Notes: a model not told the origin generated them from the sequence alone. DNA of 64,000 bases from Streptomyces sp. BK340 (GCF_007827595.1 NZ_VISR01000011.1:199029-263028); one strand, 5' to 3'. Numbered from the stretch's first letter, positions 1 through 9,286 are shown. Program-made: numbers and translations.

Positions 1-166
1 GCTGCGCCTCTTCAGACTCCTGCCTCGCATCGTCCACGACATCCAGGAACTCCTCGATCCCGGTGGCAACAGGGAAGCCCCCGACCCCGAGGAGCAACTG
101 ATCGACCTCTGGGACCCTGTAGCCGGACCTCTGCCTGGCGGAGCCAACCACGGAGGTGGGCCATGA
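1..166 (+). CDS. cas1: Cas1 (type I-E), C-terminal end only
   Basis: The window opens inside a reading frame that begins at base 2 and ends in TGA at 164-166. The visible residues include LPRIVHDIQELLDPGG followed by an acidic, proline-rich tail. This matches the C-terminal helix and tail of Cas1e, the integrase subunit of the Cas1-Cas2 spacer-acquisition complex. The assignment rests mainly on position: it lies 28 bp before a clear Cas2 gene and a type I-E array. The catalytic part of the protein is outside the window. The rest of the operon (cas3, the cse/cas genes) presumably lies to the left. Confidence is good for identity, but nothing can be said about activity. Confidence 0.75.
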   Translation, partial: LRLFRLLPRIVHDIQELLDPGGNREAPDPEEQLIDLWDPVAGPLPGGANHGGGP

Positions 167-194
167 GCCCTGCACGAGTTGAGGTGCACCCAAC

Positions 195-506
195 ATGGCC
201 GCGATGATCGTCCTCTCCGCCTCCGCCGTCCCCGACCACCTCAGAGGTGCCCTCACCCGCTGGCTCCTCGAAGTCACGCCCCAGCTATACATCGGCACGG
301 TCTCGGCTCGCATCCGCGATGAGCTCTGGGAGGCCGTCACTGCCTGCGCCGGCGACGGCACCGCCGTGTTGGCCTACCCCAGTAACAACGAACAGGGATT
401 TGAGGTACGCACCGCTGGCACCCAACGCCGAACACCAGTCGATTTCGACGGGCTTACGCTCATGTCGTTCGCGAGAGATACTAAAGAACTAGCAAACCGG
501 CTCTAA
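195..506 (+). CDS. cas2: Cas2 (type I-E), spacer-acquisition subunit
   Basis: 103 residues, the usual length for Cas2e. The protein starts MAAMIVLSASAVPDHLRG, then WLLEVTPQLYIGTVSARIRDELW, and ends its conserved core with RRTPVDFDGLTLMSF. These blocks are the signature of the E. coli-type Cas2 that bridges two Cas1 dimers during spacer integration. GAGGTG upstream of 195 supports that ATG; a second ATG at 204 is possible. The last ~11 residues are encoded by unusually A-rich DNA (AGATACTAAAGAACTAGCAAA), and the stop lies only 18 bp before the first CRISPR repeat. The array leader therefore probably overlaps the end of this gene. Confidence 0.93.
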   Translation: MAAMIVLSASAVPDHLRGALTRWLLEVTPQLYIGTVSARIRDELWEAVTACAGDGTAVLAYPSNNEQGFEVRTAGTQRRTPVDFDGLTLMSFARDTKELANRL

Positions 507-524
507 CAGCGCAGGTCAGGAAGT
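440..524 (+). promoter_or_regulatory. Probable CRISPR leader overlapping the cas2 3' end
   Basis: Only 18 bp separate the cas2 stop from repeat 1. Type I-E leaders are normally A/T-rich and about 60-100 bp long. The only A/T-rich DNA here is the last ~60 bp of cas2, so the leader is inferred to lie there. No promoter or IHF-like site can be demonstrated by eye. Confidence 0.4.
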
Positions 525-2566
525 GTCCTCTCCGCGCGAGCGGAGGTGAGCCGTCGGGTCCAGCTTGTGCACGGCGCCCCCGTACGTCCTCTCCGCGCGA
601 GCGGAGGTGAGCCGAGAGGTCCCCGTGACCACTGAGATTACCTTCCGTCCTCTCCGCGCGAGCGGAGGTGAGCCGGTCGACGGCCTGTTCAACAGCAGCG
701 GCGAACTGTCCTCTCCGCGCGAGCGGAGGTGAGCCGCGAGCGAAGCTCTCCATGAACTTCGAGAATCCGTCCTCTCCGCGCGAGCGGAGGTGAGCCGCGG
801 CTCCCCAGCCCCATGACCGTGAAGACCGCGTCCTCTCCGCGCGAGCGGAGGTGAGCCGTTCCCGGACGTCTCCTCCGCCGTCTGCGAAACGTCCTCTCCG
901 CGCGAGCGGAGGTGAGCCGGAGACGAGGCTGTCCTGCATCAGCTCGGATGGGTCCTCTCCGCGCGAGCGGAGGTGAGCCGCTGGTAGGCGAGAGCGAGGT
1001 TCCGCCACACGTGTCCTCTCCGCGCGAGCGGAGGTGAGCCTCCCCTTCCCCCTCCGAAGGGGAGACTGTGTTCGTCCTCTCCGCGCGAGCGGAGGTGAGC
1101 CGGCGATCAGGGTGCTGCCCAGGACGTTGAGCCCGTCCTCTCCGCGCGAGCGGAGGTGAGCCGTGAGGTAGACCCCCATGGTTGCAACACGAGTCGTCCT
1201 CTCCGCGCGAGCGGAGGTGAGCCGTCATGGAGGACACGGCGTCGACGATGTACACGGTCCTCTCCGCGCGAGCGGAGGTGAGCCGCATGCAATTTCAGGA
1301 TGACTTGGCCGCGGGCAGTCCTCTCCGCGCGAGCGGAGGTGAGCCGGCAGGGTGCTGCCGTCGGCGAACGTGCCGTCCGTCCTCTCCGCGCGAGCGGAGG
1401 TGAGCCGGGCATGTCCCAGGCCCGCCCCTGCCACAACACGTCCTCTCCGCGCGAGCGGAGGTGAGCCGATGCAGGATTTGGCCTCGGCGTTCGGGTCCGG
1501 GTCCTCTCCGCGCGAGCGGAGGTGAGCCATTTCCGGCTCGGCCTCGTCGGGCTGCGCCTGCGTCCTCTCCGCGCGAGCGGAGGTGAGCCGCCGAAGGTCA
1601 GCCTCGCGCACGTCGTGTACGCGTCCTCTCCGCGCGAGCGGAGGTGAGCCGAAGCTCGGCGAGCGGCACGGCTTCAGTGTCGTGTCCTCTCCGCGCGAGC
1701 GGAGGTGAGCCGCCCACCACCAGGCCCGCGGTGCGGGCGGTGGCGTCCTCTCCGCGCGAGCGGAGGTGAGCCGAACCTCGACAAGGTCGGCAAGCGGGGC
1801 GGCACGTCCTCTCCGCGCGAGCGGAGGTGAGCCACGTTCTCAGAGACGACTGCCTCCATGAACGTCGTCCTCTCCGCGCGAGCGGAGGTGAGCCGCCACC
1901 CGAGTCGGGGGAGGAATCGCCGGAACCGTCCTCTCCGCGCGAGCGGAGGTGAGCCGCCGTTCACCTACCACCCGCATCCGAAGACGAAGTCCTCTCCGCG
2001 CGAGCGGAGGTGAGCCGCCCGCCACCAGGGCTGGCTCACCGCCCACAACGTCCTCTCCGCGCGAGCGGAGGTGAGCCGCATGTCGTTAGGCATGGGTGGT
2101 CCCCTCTCAGGTCCTCTCCGCGCGAGCGGAGGTGAGCCGGAGCACCCCGAGCCGTGACCGATATCCCCCAGGTCCTCTCCGCGCGAGCGGAGGTGAGCCG
2201 GTCCCGTAGTCCTCGCCGTTCTCACCGGTGATGTCCTCTCCGCGCGAGCGGAGGTGAGCCGGCCGCCGTCGACTTCGCCAAGCAGATCTGCCGGTCCTCT
2301 CCGCGCGAGCGGAGGTGAGCCGGCCTGGGGATTCCCTCGGCTATCGGCGGCCGCGTCCTGTCCGCGCGAGCGGAGGTGAGCCGGGGTACATCAGGCACCG
2401 CCCTTGGGGGCCTGGGTCCTCTCCGCGCGAGCGGAGGTGAGCCGATGCCCCGGACCGTGATGGCCCGGGGCGATCGGTCCTCTCCGCGCGAGCGGAGGTG
2501 AGCCGCCGATGGGGGGCACGGTCGACGACGCCAACCGGTCCTCTCCGCGTGAGCGGAGGGCTATCG
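525..2566 (+). CRISPR. Type I-E CRISPR array, 34 repeats and 33 spacers
   Basis: A 29-nt repeat starts GTCCTCTCCGCGCGAG and ends CGGAGGTGAGCCG; its centre can form a CTCCGC/GCGGAG hairpin. Repeat starts fall at 525 + 61n up to 2538, so the spacers are 32 nt throughout. The terminal repeat (2538) is degenerate (GCGTGAG, 3' part altered), which marks the leader-distal end. Together with cas2 on the left, this fixes transcription as left to right. Internal variants: the repeat at 2355 reads GTCCTG. The last repeat base is T at 1041 and A at 1529 and 1834 instead of G. In E. coli that base is contributed by the PAM during acquisition. Spacers at 1103 and 1347 share a 12-nt word, CAGGGTGCTGCC; all others look unrelated. 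Confidence 0.98.
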
Positions 2567-2579
2567 GGTGCGGGACATC

Positions 2580-3052
2580 TGTGGCGAACGGCGTATGGCA
2601 TTCCGGGCTCGAGAGGGTTCTCGAGCTGGACAGGGAAGACCTGGGCCTCGTTGACGCAGCCTCCAGCCTCAGCGTGCCCGACCTGATGGAAGAGTTCATC
2701 CGCCCCGTGGCCGAGCGGGACCGGGACCTGCTGCTCTGCGTGGAGATCAGCCATGGGCGCCCCTTTACGTGCGCAAGCACCGCGGCCCCGGCGGCGCCCT
2801 CCGCCTACGTGCCGCTCACCTCCCGACGACCTGCCGTGTACGGAGAGTCTCCTTCCCGCCTGCCGATCCGACGAGCTGACGCAGCACCGCAGGTGGGCCG
2901 AGGAGGAAGCCCGCGCAGCAGCCAGTGCCCGTCTTGCCCGCCGCCAAGACAACGCGGGCGGCGTGCTCCGACACGCCGAATGGATGGCCTTCAGCAGATT
3001 CCAAACCCCCTGGCAAGACGGGCATCTGGCCACTGAACTCCCTTGTAAATAG
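2580..3052 (+). pseudogene. Degraded gene remnant downstream of the array
   Basis: Protein-like sequence continues across this stretch only by switching reading frames. The first frame runs from the array end and includes LVDAASSLSVPDLMEEF and LLLCVEISHGRPF. At about 2762 the sense moves to another frame (LYVRKHRGPGGALRL). From about 2870 it moves to a third (DELTQHRRWAEEEARAAA to a stop at 3052). Coding-like composition with at least two shifts suggests a decayed gene. I do not recognise the family. No other gene fits between the array and dnaE. Confidence 0.4.
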
Positions 3053-3145
3053 GGCTTGTTCGCCGGATCGGAGGGACTCGGAACTGACGGGGTGAGGGGT
3101 AGCCTGAGGCCTCCCTCTTGATCCCTTCGCGGAGGTGCGCACCCG

Positions 3146-6100
3146 GTGTCCTCTTTTGTTCACCTGCACAACCACACCGAGTACTCGATGCTCGACGGCG
3201 CTCAGAAGCTCAAGCCGATGTTCGCCGAGGTTGCGAAGCAGGGCATGCCGGCCGTCGCAATGAGTGACCACGGCAACATGTTCGGCGCGTACGAGTTCCA
3301 GCAGGTGGCCAAGGGCTTCGAGAGCGTCAAGCCGATCCTCGGGATCGAGGCGTACGTCGCTCCGTCGTCGCGGCGCAATCGGAAGCAGGAGTTCTGGGGG
3401 CCGGGCGGGCAGCGTGCCATGTCGGACGACGGCGAGGGTTCGAAGGACGTCTCCGGCGGTGGGCGCTTCACTCATATGACGATGTGGGCGACGGGTGCGC
3501 AGGGCCTGCGCAACCTCTTCTGTCTCTCGACAGAGGCCAGCTACACGGGCCAGTTCCCGGCAGGCAAGCCCCGCATGGACATGGAGCTGATCAGCGAGCA
3601 CGCCGAGGGGGTCATCGCGACGACCGGGTGCCCGTCCGGTGCGATCCAGACCCGGCTGCGGCTGAACCAGTACGACGAGGCCCGCGAGGCCGCGGCCGCG
3701 TACCAGGACGTCTTCGGCAAGGAGAACTACTTCCTGGAGCTGATGGACCACGGGCTGTCCATCGAGCGGGAAGTCCGGGACGGGCTGCTGCGTCTGGCCA
3801 AGGAGCTGAACATCCCGCTCCTGGCCACGAATGACGCGCACTACGTCCACGAGGATCAGGCCGACGCGCATGACAACCTGCTGTGTATCGGCGTCGGCAA
3901 GAACAAGGCCGACGAGAAGCGGTTCCGGTTTCAGGGCAGCGGCTACTACCTGAAGACCGCGCAGGAAATGCGGTCTCTGTTCTCCGAGCTGCCGGAGGCG
4001 TGCGACAACACGCTGCTGATTGCCGAGCGGATCGGCTCCTACGACGAGGTCTTCGACTACGTCGACGAGATGCCCCAGTTCCCTGACGTGCCGGAGGGGG
4101 AGACGCAGGAGTCCTGGCTGCGCAAGGAGGTCCTCAAGGGGCTTGCCATGCGCTACGGCGATCCAATCCCCGCCGAAGTGCTGGACCGCTTCGAGACCGA
4201 GATGTCCGTCATCGGTCCCATGGGGTTCTCTTCCTACTTCCTCGTGGTCGCCGACATCTGCAAGTACGCCCGCGACAATGGCGTCCCCGTCGGACCGGGC
4301 CGTGGTTCGGCCACCGGATCGATCGTCGCCTACGCGACTCGGATCACCGAGCTGTGCCCCCTTGAGCACGGCCTGCTGTTCGAGCGGTTTCTCAACCCCG
4401 AACGCATCAACCCGCCGGATGTCGACCTCGACTTCGACGACCGCCAGCGCGACAAGATGGTGCGCTACGTCACCGAGAAGTACGGCGACGCCTACACCGC
4501 CATGGTGAACACGTTCGGCAAGATCAAAGCCAAGAACGCGATCAAGGACTCCTCCCGGATCCTGGGCTATCCCTTCTCCCACGGTGAGCGCATCACGAAG
4601 GCGCTGCCGCCGGACATCATGGGCAAGTCGATCCCGCTCGACGGCATCTTCGATCCGGAGCACCCCCGCTACGGCGAGGCCGGCGAGATCCGGCAGATGT
4701 ACGAGAACGAGCCGGACGTGAAGAAGGTCATCGACACCGCCAAGGGTGTCGAGGGCCTGACCCGGGGTACCGGCGTCCACGCGGCCGCGGTCATCCTGTC
4801 CAAGACCAAACTGACGGACCGCATCCCACTGCACATGCGGGCCTCCGACGGCGTGAAGATCACCGGCTTCGACTATCCGTCGTGCGAAGCCATGGGCCTG
4901 ATCAAGATGGACTTCCTGGGCCTGCGGAACCTGGGCGTCATCGACCACGCCCTGGAGAACATCCGGGAGAACCGCGGCGTCAAGCTCGCCACCGTCGACC
5001 CGCTGAACGGCGACAAGGACACCATTGTCATCCCTCTGGATGACAAGAAAACCTTCGAACTGCTGGGCCGAGGTGACACCTTCGGTGTGTTCCAGCTCGA
5101 CGGCGGCGGCATGCGCGCGCTGCTGAAGCTGATGGAGCCGACCCGATTCGAGGACATCGCGGCAGCCCTGGCGCTGTACCGGCCTGGCCCGATGGCCGCC
5201 AACGCACACACCAACTACGCGCTGCGGCAGAACGGCAAGCAGGACCCCGACCCTATCCACCCGGAGCTGAAGGACGTCCTCGACCCGATCCTGGGCAGCA
5301 CTCACCACCTGCTCATCTTCCAAGAGCAGATCATGGCCATCGCCCGGACCCTGGCCGGGTACACCCTTGGCGGCGCCGACATGCTGCGCCGCGCGATGGG
5401 CAAGAAGAAGCCCGAGGTCCTGGCCGCGGAGTGGAAGAACTTCCACGCCGGCATGACGGGCAACGGCTACTCGGAAGAGGCCACCAAGGCGATCTGGGAC
5501 GTCATGCTCCCGTTCTCCGGCTATGCCTTCAACAAGTCCCACACCGCCGGATACGGACTCGTCTCCTACTGGACCGCGTACCTGAAGGCCAACTACCCGG
5601 CCGAGTACATGGCCGCGCTGCTCACCTCCGTCGGCGACGACAAGGACAAAGCCGGCGTCTACCTGGCCGACGCCCGCAAGCTCGGCGTCACCGTCCTGTC
5701 GCCCGACGTCAACGAATCCCTGGCCGAGTTCGCAGCGGTGGGCGACGACGTCCGCTTCGGCCTGCTCTCGGTGCGCAACGTCGGCGAGAACGTGATCGAG
5801 TCGATCATCACGGCACGGAAGGCCCAGGGGAAGTACACCTCGTTCCAGGACTTCCTCGACAAGGTCGACCTGCCCGCACTGAACAAACGGGCCATCGACT
5901 CACTCATCAAGGCCGGCGCCTTCGACTCACTCGGGCACACCCGCAAGGGGCTGGCCACCGTGCACGAGATGGCAGTCGACGCGGTCGTGCCACTGAAGAA
6001 GGCCGCCGCGTACGGGCAGGACGACCTCTTCGCCGGCCTGGGCGGCGCCGACGGCGGTAGCGACGACTCCGGATTCGGCATCGATATGAAGATCGGCGAG

Positions 6101-6745
6101 GAGGAGTGGCCGCGCAAGCAGCTCTTGTCCACCGAACGGGAGATGCTCGGCATGTACGTCTCCGCCCATCCACTGGACGGCACCGAGAACATCCTCACCG
6201 CCAACCGCGACACCACAATCGTCGACCTGCTGTCCTCCGGACGCACCGAGGGCATCGTGCGTCTGTCGGGCCTGATCACCAGCGTCCAGCTGAAGATGAC
6301 CAAGCAGGGCAACAGCTGGGCGATCGTCAACCTTGCCGACCGGGACGGCACGATCGAAGTCCTCTTCTTCCCTGCCACGTACCAGCTCGTCGCAGGCGCC
6401 CTGGTCGAAGACAGCGTGGTCTCCGTCCAGGGCCGCCTCAACGACCGAGACGGCTCGATCAGCATCTTCGGACAGGAACTGCAGGTACTCGACGTCACCT
6501 CAGCCGAACGCGCCGGCGCGGCACCCGTAGGACTCACCTTGCCCTACCACCGCATCAACGAGCCCGCGCTCAAGGAACTCAGGCGGATCGTGGGGGCTCA
6601 CCCCGGCGAGAACCCGGTCCACCTCTCGGTCCGCGGAGTACAGAAGACGATCGTCTACCGATTGCAAGCCACCGTGAACGCCACCACGATCGCCTCCGAC
6701 ATCAAGGGATCATTCGGACCCGACGCATGGCAAGGAGTCGCGTGA
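3146..6745 (+). CDS. dnaE: DNA polymerase III alpha subunit, DnaE1 type
   Basis: 1199 residues, full length for actinobacterial DnaE. GTG start at 3146 with GGAGGTG at 3131-3137, 8 bp upstream. Order of parts: N-terminal PHP domain (HLHNHTEYS, residues 6-14), palm with GPGRGSATGS and the catalytic PDVDLDF (Asp427, Asp429) and KMDFLGLRNL (Asp589), fingers, tandem HhH region (LPALNKRAIDSLIKAGAFDSL) and a C-terminal OB fold (RLSGLITSVQLKMTKQGNSWA). All catalytic acids are present, so an active polymerase is expected. Streptomyces chromosomes already have their own dnaE1. A copy beside CRISPR and IS debris suggests an accessory replicon supplying its own replicase, which is inference. The next gene overlaps its stop. 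Confidence 0.96.
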   Translation: MSSFVHLHNHTEYSMLDGAQKLKPMFAEVAKQGMPAVAMSDHGNMFGAYEFQQVAKGFESVKPILGIEAYVAPSSRRNRKQEFWGPGGQRAMSDDGEGSKDVSGGGRFTHMTMWATGAQGLRNLFCLSTEASYTGQFPAGKPRMDMELISEHAEGVIATTGCPSGAIQTRLRLNQYDEAREAAAAYQDVFGKENYFLELMDHGLSIEREVRDGLLRLAKELNIPLLATNDAHYVHEDQADAHDNLLCIGVGKNKADEKRFRFQGSGYYLKTAQEMRSLFSELPEACDNTLLIAERIGSYDEVFDYVDEMPQFPDVPEGETQESWLRKEVLKGLAMRYGDPIPAEVLDRFETEMSVIGPMGFSSYFLVVADICKYARDNGVPVGPGRGSATGSIVAYATRITELCPLEHGLLFERFLNPERINPPDVDLDFDDRQRDKMVRYVTEKYGDAYTAMVNTFGKIKAKNAIKDSSRILGYPFSHGERITKALPPDIMGKSIPLDGIFDPEHPRYGEAGEIRQMYENEPDVKKVIDTAKGVEGLTRGTGVHAAAVILSKTKLTDRIPLHMRASDGVKITGFDYPSCEAMGLIKMDFLGLRNLGVIDHALENIRENRGVKLATVDPLNGDKDTIVIPLDDKKTFELLGRGDTFGVFQLDGGGMRALLKLMEPTRFEDIAAALALYRPGPMAANAHTNYALRQNGKQDPDPIHPELKDVLDPILGSTHHLLIFQEQIMAIARTLAGYTLGGADMLRRAMGKKKPEVLAAEWKNFHAGMTGNGYSEEATKAIWDVMLPFSGYAFNKSHTAGYGLVSYWTAYLKANYPAEYMAALLTSVGDDKDKAGVYLADARKLGVTVLSPDVNESLAEFAAVGDDVRFGLLSVRNVGENVIESIITARKAQGKYTSFQDFLDKVDLPALNKRAIDSLIKAGAFDSLGHTRKGLATVHEMAVDAVVPLKKAAAYGQDDLFAGLGGADGGSDDSGFGIDMKIGEEEWPRKQLLSTEREMLGMYVSAHPLDGTENILTANRDTTIVDLLSSGRTEGIVRLSGLITSVQLKMTKQGNSWAIVNLADRDGTIEVLFFPATYQLVAGALVEDSVVSVQGRLNDRDGSISIFGQELQVLDVTSAERAGAAPVGLTLPYHRINEPALKELRRIVGAHPGENPVHLSVRGVQKTIVYRLQATVNATTIASDIKGSFGPDAWQGVA

Positions 6746-7101
6746 CTGATCCGGACAACAGTAGAGAGGAGATCCACCTCCGGCTCGACACCCCTCCGCC
6801 TTGCACACGATGCGAAGGACCAGCCCTCCTGCTGGCCCGGTTCCCACACGCCTGGACGAACTGCAATGGGCGAAGAGTCGCAGGCCTGCGCGAGAGCACG
6901 CTGTGCCCGATCTGCGACCGGGGGAAGAGCGACGCCGAAGCCCTGCTACAGCTCCTTATGGCCTGCGGCGAACTCGACGCCACCAGCTTCGAGTCCCTCG
7001 GAGGGTTGGCAGCCGCGTGGGTCGAGTCCCTACGCCAGGAATATGTCGATATCGAGCTTCTCAACAGCGAGCATGAACAGTGGCAACGCGGCGATCTCTG
7101 A
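6742..7101 (+). CDS. Small Cys-rich protein coupled to dnaE (DUF6300-like)
   Basis: 119 residues from the GTG at 6742. That GTG shares bases with the dnaE stop (GTGA overlap) and has AAGGAG at 6732-6737, so translation is probably coupled to dnaE. Two Cys pairs, CTRCEGP (N-terminal) and LCPICDRGK (middle), could bind one zinc. The C-terminal half looks helical (LGGLAAAWVESLRQEY). It resembles small Streptomyces proteins of the DUF6300 type, but I am not certain of the family. No function is known. Coupling to a polymerase gene is suggestive but not evidence of a replication role. Confidence 0.7.
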   Translation: MTDPDNSREEIHLRLDTPPPCTRCEGPALLLARFPHAWTNCNGRRVAGLRESTLCPICDRGKSDAEALLQLLMACGELDATSFESLGGLAAAWVESLRQEYVDIELLNSEHEQWQRGDL

Positions 7102-7241
7102 CCATTCGATGAGCAAGTCCGGAATTTGACATCAGATCAATTCCCTCTGCAGCAGGGCCTTCGTGTGCGTTGACGGGTACACGCCTGGTACACCGTGCAT
7201 CGCGGTGAGCGCCGAAAGGGGGAGTCGTACAGGCAGGAGCT

Positions 7242-7645
7242 GTGCTGGACGGGCGCTACCGGCTGATCGAGCCCATCGGCGCGGGCGGCTTCGGCCAGGT
7301 CTGGAAGGCACACGACCCCAACGTCGACCGCCTGGTCGCAGTCAAGGTGCTCACCGGTGACGCGGGCAGCAGGCGGCAGGCGGCCAGCTTCGCCCGTGAG
7401 GCCGCAGTCGCCGGCGGCCTCACTCACCCGAACATCGCACCCGTCTACGACTTCGGCTCAGCGACACACGACGGGCAGACGTGCGCCTACCTGGTGATGG
7501 AGCTCCTGGCCGGCCAACCGCTCTGGAAGCCGGAAGACTGCCCCTGCCGAAGGCCCTGTACGTCGCTGACGCCCTGGATGCCGCTCACGACGCGGGCCTG
7601 ACCTACCGGGACATCAAGAAAAATTCGCGCCGCCACGCTCGGTGA
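7242..7645 (+). pseudogene. Ser/Thr protein kinase fragment (PknB-like), frameshifted
   Basis: The GTG at 7242 opens a typical kinase N-lobe: LDGRYRLIEPIGAGGFGQVWKA (glycine loop), VAVKVLTG (Lys of the VAIK motif) and ASFAREAAVAGGLTHPNIAPV. The frame breaks near 7530 and the sense continues in another frame as ALYVADALDAAHDAGLTYRDIK, up to the catalytic loop (YRDIK for HRDIK). It then stops at 7643-7645. The rest of the catalytic domain, the membrane segment and any sensor are missing. It cannot encode an active kinase. Confidence 0.8.
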
Positions 7646-8170
7646 CGGGGGTCCCACCCCGATGCCGGAGCCGCCGGGCAGCCGGTCGCGCAGCCGCTCC
7701 AGCCTGCCCTCGTCGCGCCGCAGCGGCCGGGCCGCCGGGTCCGCATCCTCGGCATCGTCACCGGGGTCGGGCTGCTGCTGGTCGGCACCTTCCCCGGTTC
7801 CCCCGAGGCGGTCGCCGACGGCACCATCGCCCTGCACACCTCCGGCGCCGCGCTCGCGATCTTCGGAGGCAACCTCGCCGCGATGACCACAGGTGCCGGC
7901 CTGCGCCGCCAGGCACACCGACGCCTGGGCACCGCGCTCATCGCCCTGGGCGCCGCCGGGACGGTCAGCGTGGTGGTCATGTTCGCCTGGGCGGCGATCG
8001 TCGCCTCCGCCAGCGTCATCACCGGTGTCGCGGTCGCCGAACGCGCCTCGGTCTACACGATCACGACCGCCGAACTCCTCCTCGGCATCGCCGTGTTCAC
8101 CGCGATCCGCCGCCGGGCCCGGCGCAGAACCGACAGCGCACTCGCGGAAAGGAGCGAGCATCACCGCATG
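7646..8170 (+). pseudogene. DUF998-like membrane protein, 5' truncated
   Basis: Directly after the kinase-fragment stop, the same frame reads ILGIVTGVGLLLVGTFPG, then ALHTSGAALAIFGGNLAAM and two more hydrophobic stretches (LGTALIALGAAGTVSVVVMF and ELLLGIAVFTAI). This is the spacing of a DUF998-type multi-pass membrane protein from its second or third helix to the C-terminus. There is no start codon or signal region of its own. The junction with the kinase piece is abrupt, which indicates a deletion or recombination scar. Confidence 0.5.
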
Positions 8171-8326
8171 AGGGTAGTGGTCTTCGGCGGGAGCGGCCTC
8201 ATCGGCGACGGCTTCCTCCAGGAGAGCCTGCGGGCCCCCGACGTCACCGAGGTCATCACCATCGGGCGTACGCCGTTGAACCTGACGCACCCAAAGCGGC
8301 GCCTGCACTCTCTGGACGACGGATGA
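8168..8326 (+). pseudogene. NAD(P)-binding epimerase/reductase, N-terminal stub
   Basis: From the ATG at 8168 the frame reads MRVVVFGGSGLIGDGFLQE, then VITIGRTPL. This is the first beta-alpha-beta unit of a Rossmann-fold NAD(P)-dependent epimerase (GxxGxxG as GGSGLIG). It ends after about 50 residues in TGA at 8324-8326, where the family usually runs to 210 or more residues. It is in the same frame as the preceding membrane fragment, so the two now form one composite ORF. Confidence 0.6.
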
Positions 8327-8330
8327 CGCC

Positions 8331-8558
8331 GGAACTCACCAACATGTGCTCTCGCTCAAGACCTACGCAGCCACGCATCCTGAGGTCGGGATGGACATCA
8401 CACCTGTCGAGGCGAACGGCCTCACTCACCCGAGGCGCCGAGTGATACAAGGTGCGCAGCAGCGCGTAGCCCCGTGCCGCCGGCGGATAGTCGGACGTGG
8501 TCACAAGGCGGGGGCGGGCGAAGGCGAAGAAGGCGTCAGGCGACATCGAGGCGTCCAC
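8331..8558 (-). pseudogene. Tyrosine recombinase (integrase) fragment
   Basis: On the minus strand the frame from 8558 reads PPAARGYALLRTLYHSAP followed by RVSEAVRLDRCDVHPDLR. The block LLRTLYHSAPRVSEAVRLDRCDV resembles the region around the first catalytic Arg of phage-type tyrosine recombinases (typically LLYYTGLRVSEALAL..DV). Nothing recognisable of the HxxR or Tyr motifs follows. This is read as a short remnant; identity is moderate. Confidence 0.42.
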
Positions 8559-8634
8559 GCCTTTCCGGGCGAGAAAGTTCTACGCCCGCGTCGGCGTGGC
8601 TGCTTCAGACCGGACGACGAGTGGTGATGCGTGT

Positions 8635-8995
8635 TCAGACGGAGGTCGTGCGGCGGGAGAGGGCCCGCAGAAGGAGTGCGGTGCCGACTGCGGCGGTGAG
8701 GAGTACGCCGTCGGCGGCCCAGGCCAGCGTGGCAGTGCGGGACGACCCGGTTGAGTGCTGCGCCAGGCCCTTCTTTCCGGGGGCGGCGGGGGCGATGCGC
8801 GCAGTCGGGCCCATGGTTTGTCGGGACCGGTCTGGTCGACGTCGTGCCGGTAGACGACGTAGATGCCGGGTGCGGAGTCGCAGGTCAGGGTGGTGGTGGC
8901 GGTCAGGACGGCTTTGGCGCCGCGCAGGACGGGGCGGTCGGTGAAGGCGCGGGAGGTGAGGGTGATATCTCCGTCCGATCCCGGCTCCGCCACGC
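8635..8995 (-). pseudogene. Secreted or membrane-anchored protein remnant, frameshifted
   Basis: Minus-strand sequence from about 8995 reads SDGDITLTSRAFTDRPVL, then LTCDSAPGIYVVYRHD up to PWARLRA, an extracellular beta-rich style. The sense then moves to another frame and ends ATLAWAADGVLLTAAVGTALLL plus RALSRRTTSV and a stop at 8635. A C-terminal membrane helix followed by basic residues is typical of Streptomyces surface proteins. No start or signal peptide can be joined to it. The frameshift near 8780 and the missing 5' end indicate a pseudogene. Confidence 0.45.
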
Positions 8996-9286
8996 CGCCG
9001 AGCGGCTGCGCAAGACCGCACAGGCCGCACAGGGACCGAGCACGGCCGGGCGCCTGGCGACCGGCCTGCGGGCGAAGTCGGTCCAGCACACCATTCGCTG
9101 CGGGCCGAGGACCGCGTTCAGGCGCCGTGCGACTTCTGTCCGGTGACAGGGCTCCTTCAGACATCTTGGGCGCCCAGGGTCCGACAAGGCGGGCCACGTC
9201 GTCGAGCAGCGTCCGGCGTCATGGTCGACCGCGGTCACGTGCGCGGCCACCGAGGTCCTCGGGTTGCCTGTCGGTGTGCAACGGCT

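Noticed and set aside
481..2225. Series of minus-strand ORFs with repeated SPPLARRG and LTSARAERT blocks
   Set aside because: They are translations of the CRISPR repeats, not proteins.
525..2566. Self-targeting spacers
   Set aside because: No spacer was recognised elsewhere in the window by eye; a full search was not possible.
2816..5542. Long minus-strand ORF of 908 residues opposite dnaE
   Set aside because: Antisense shadow of a strongly conserved gene; composition typical of GC-rich reverse frames and no recognisable domain.
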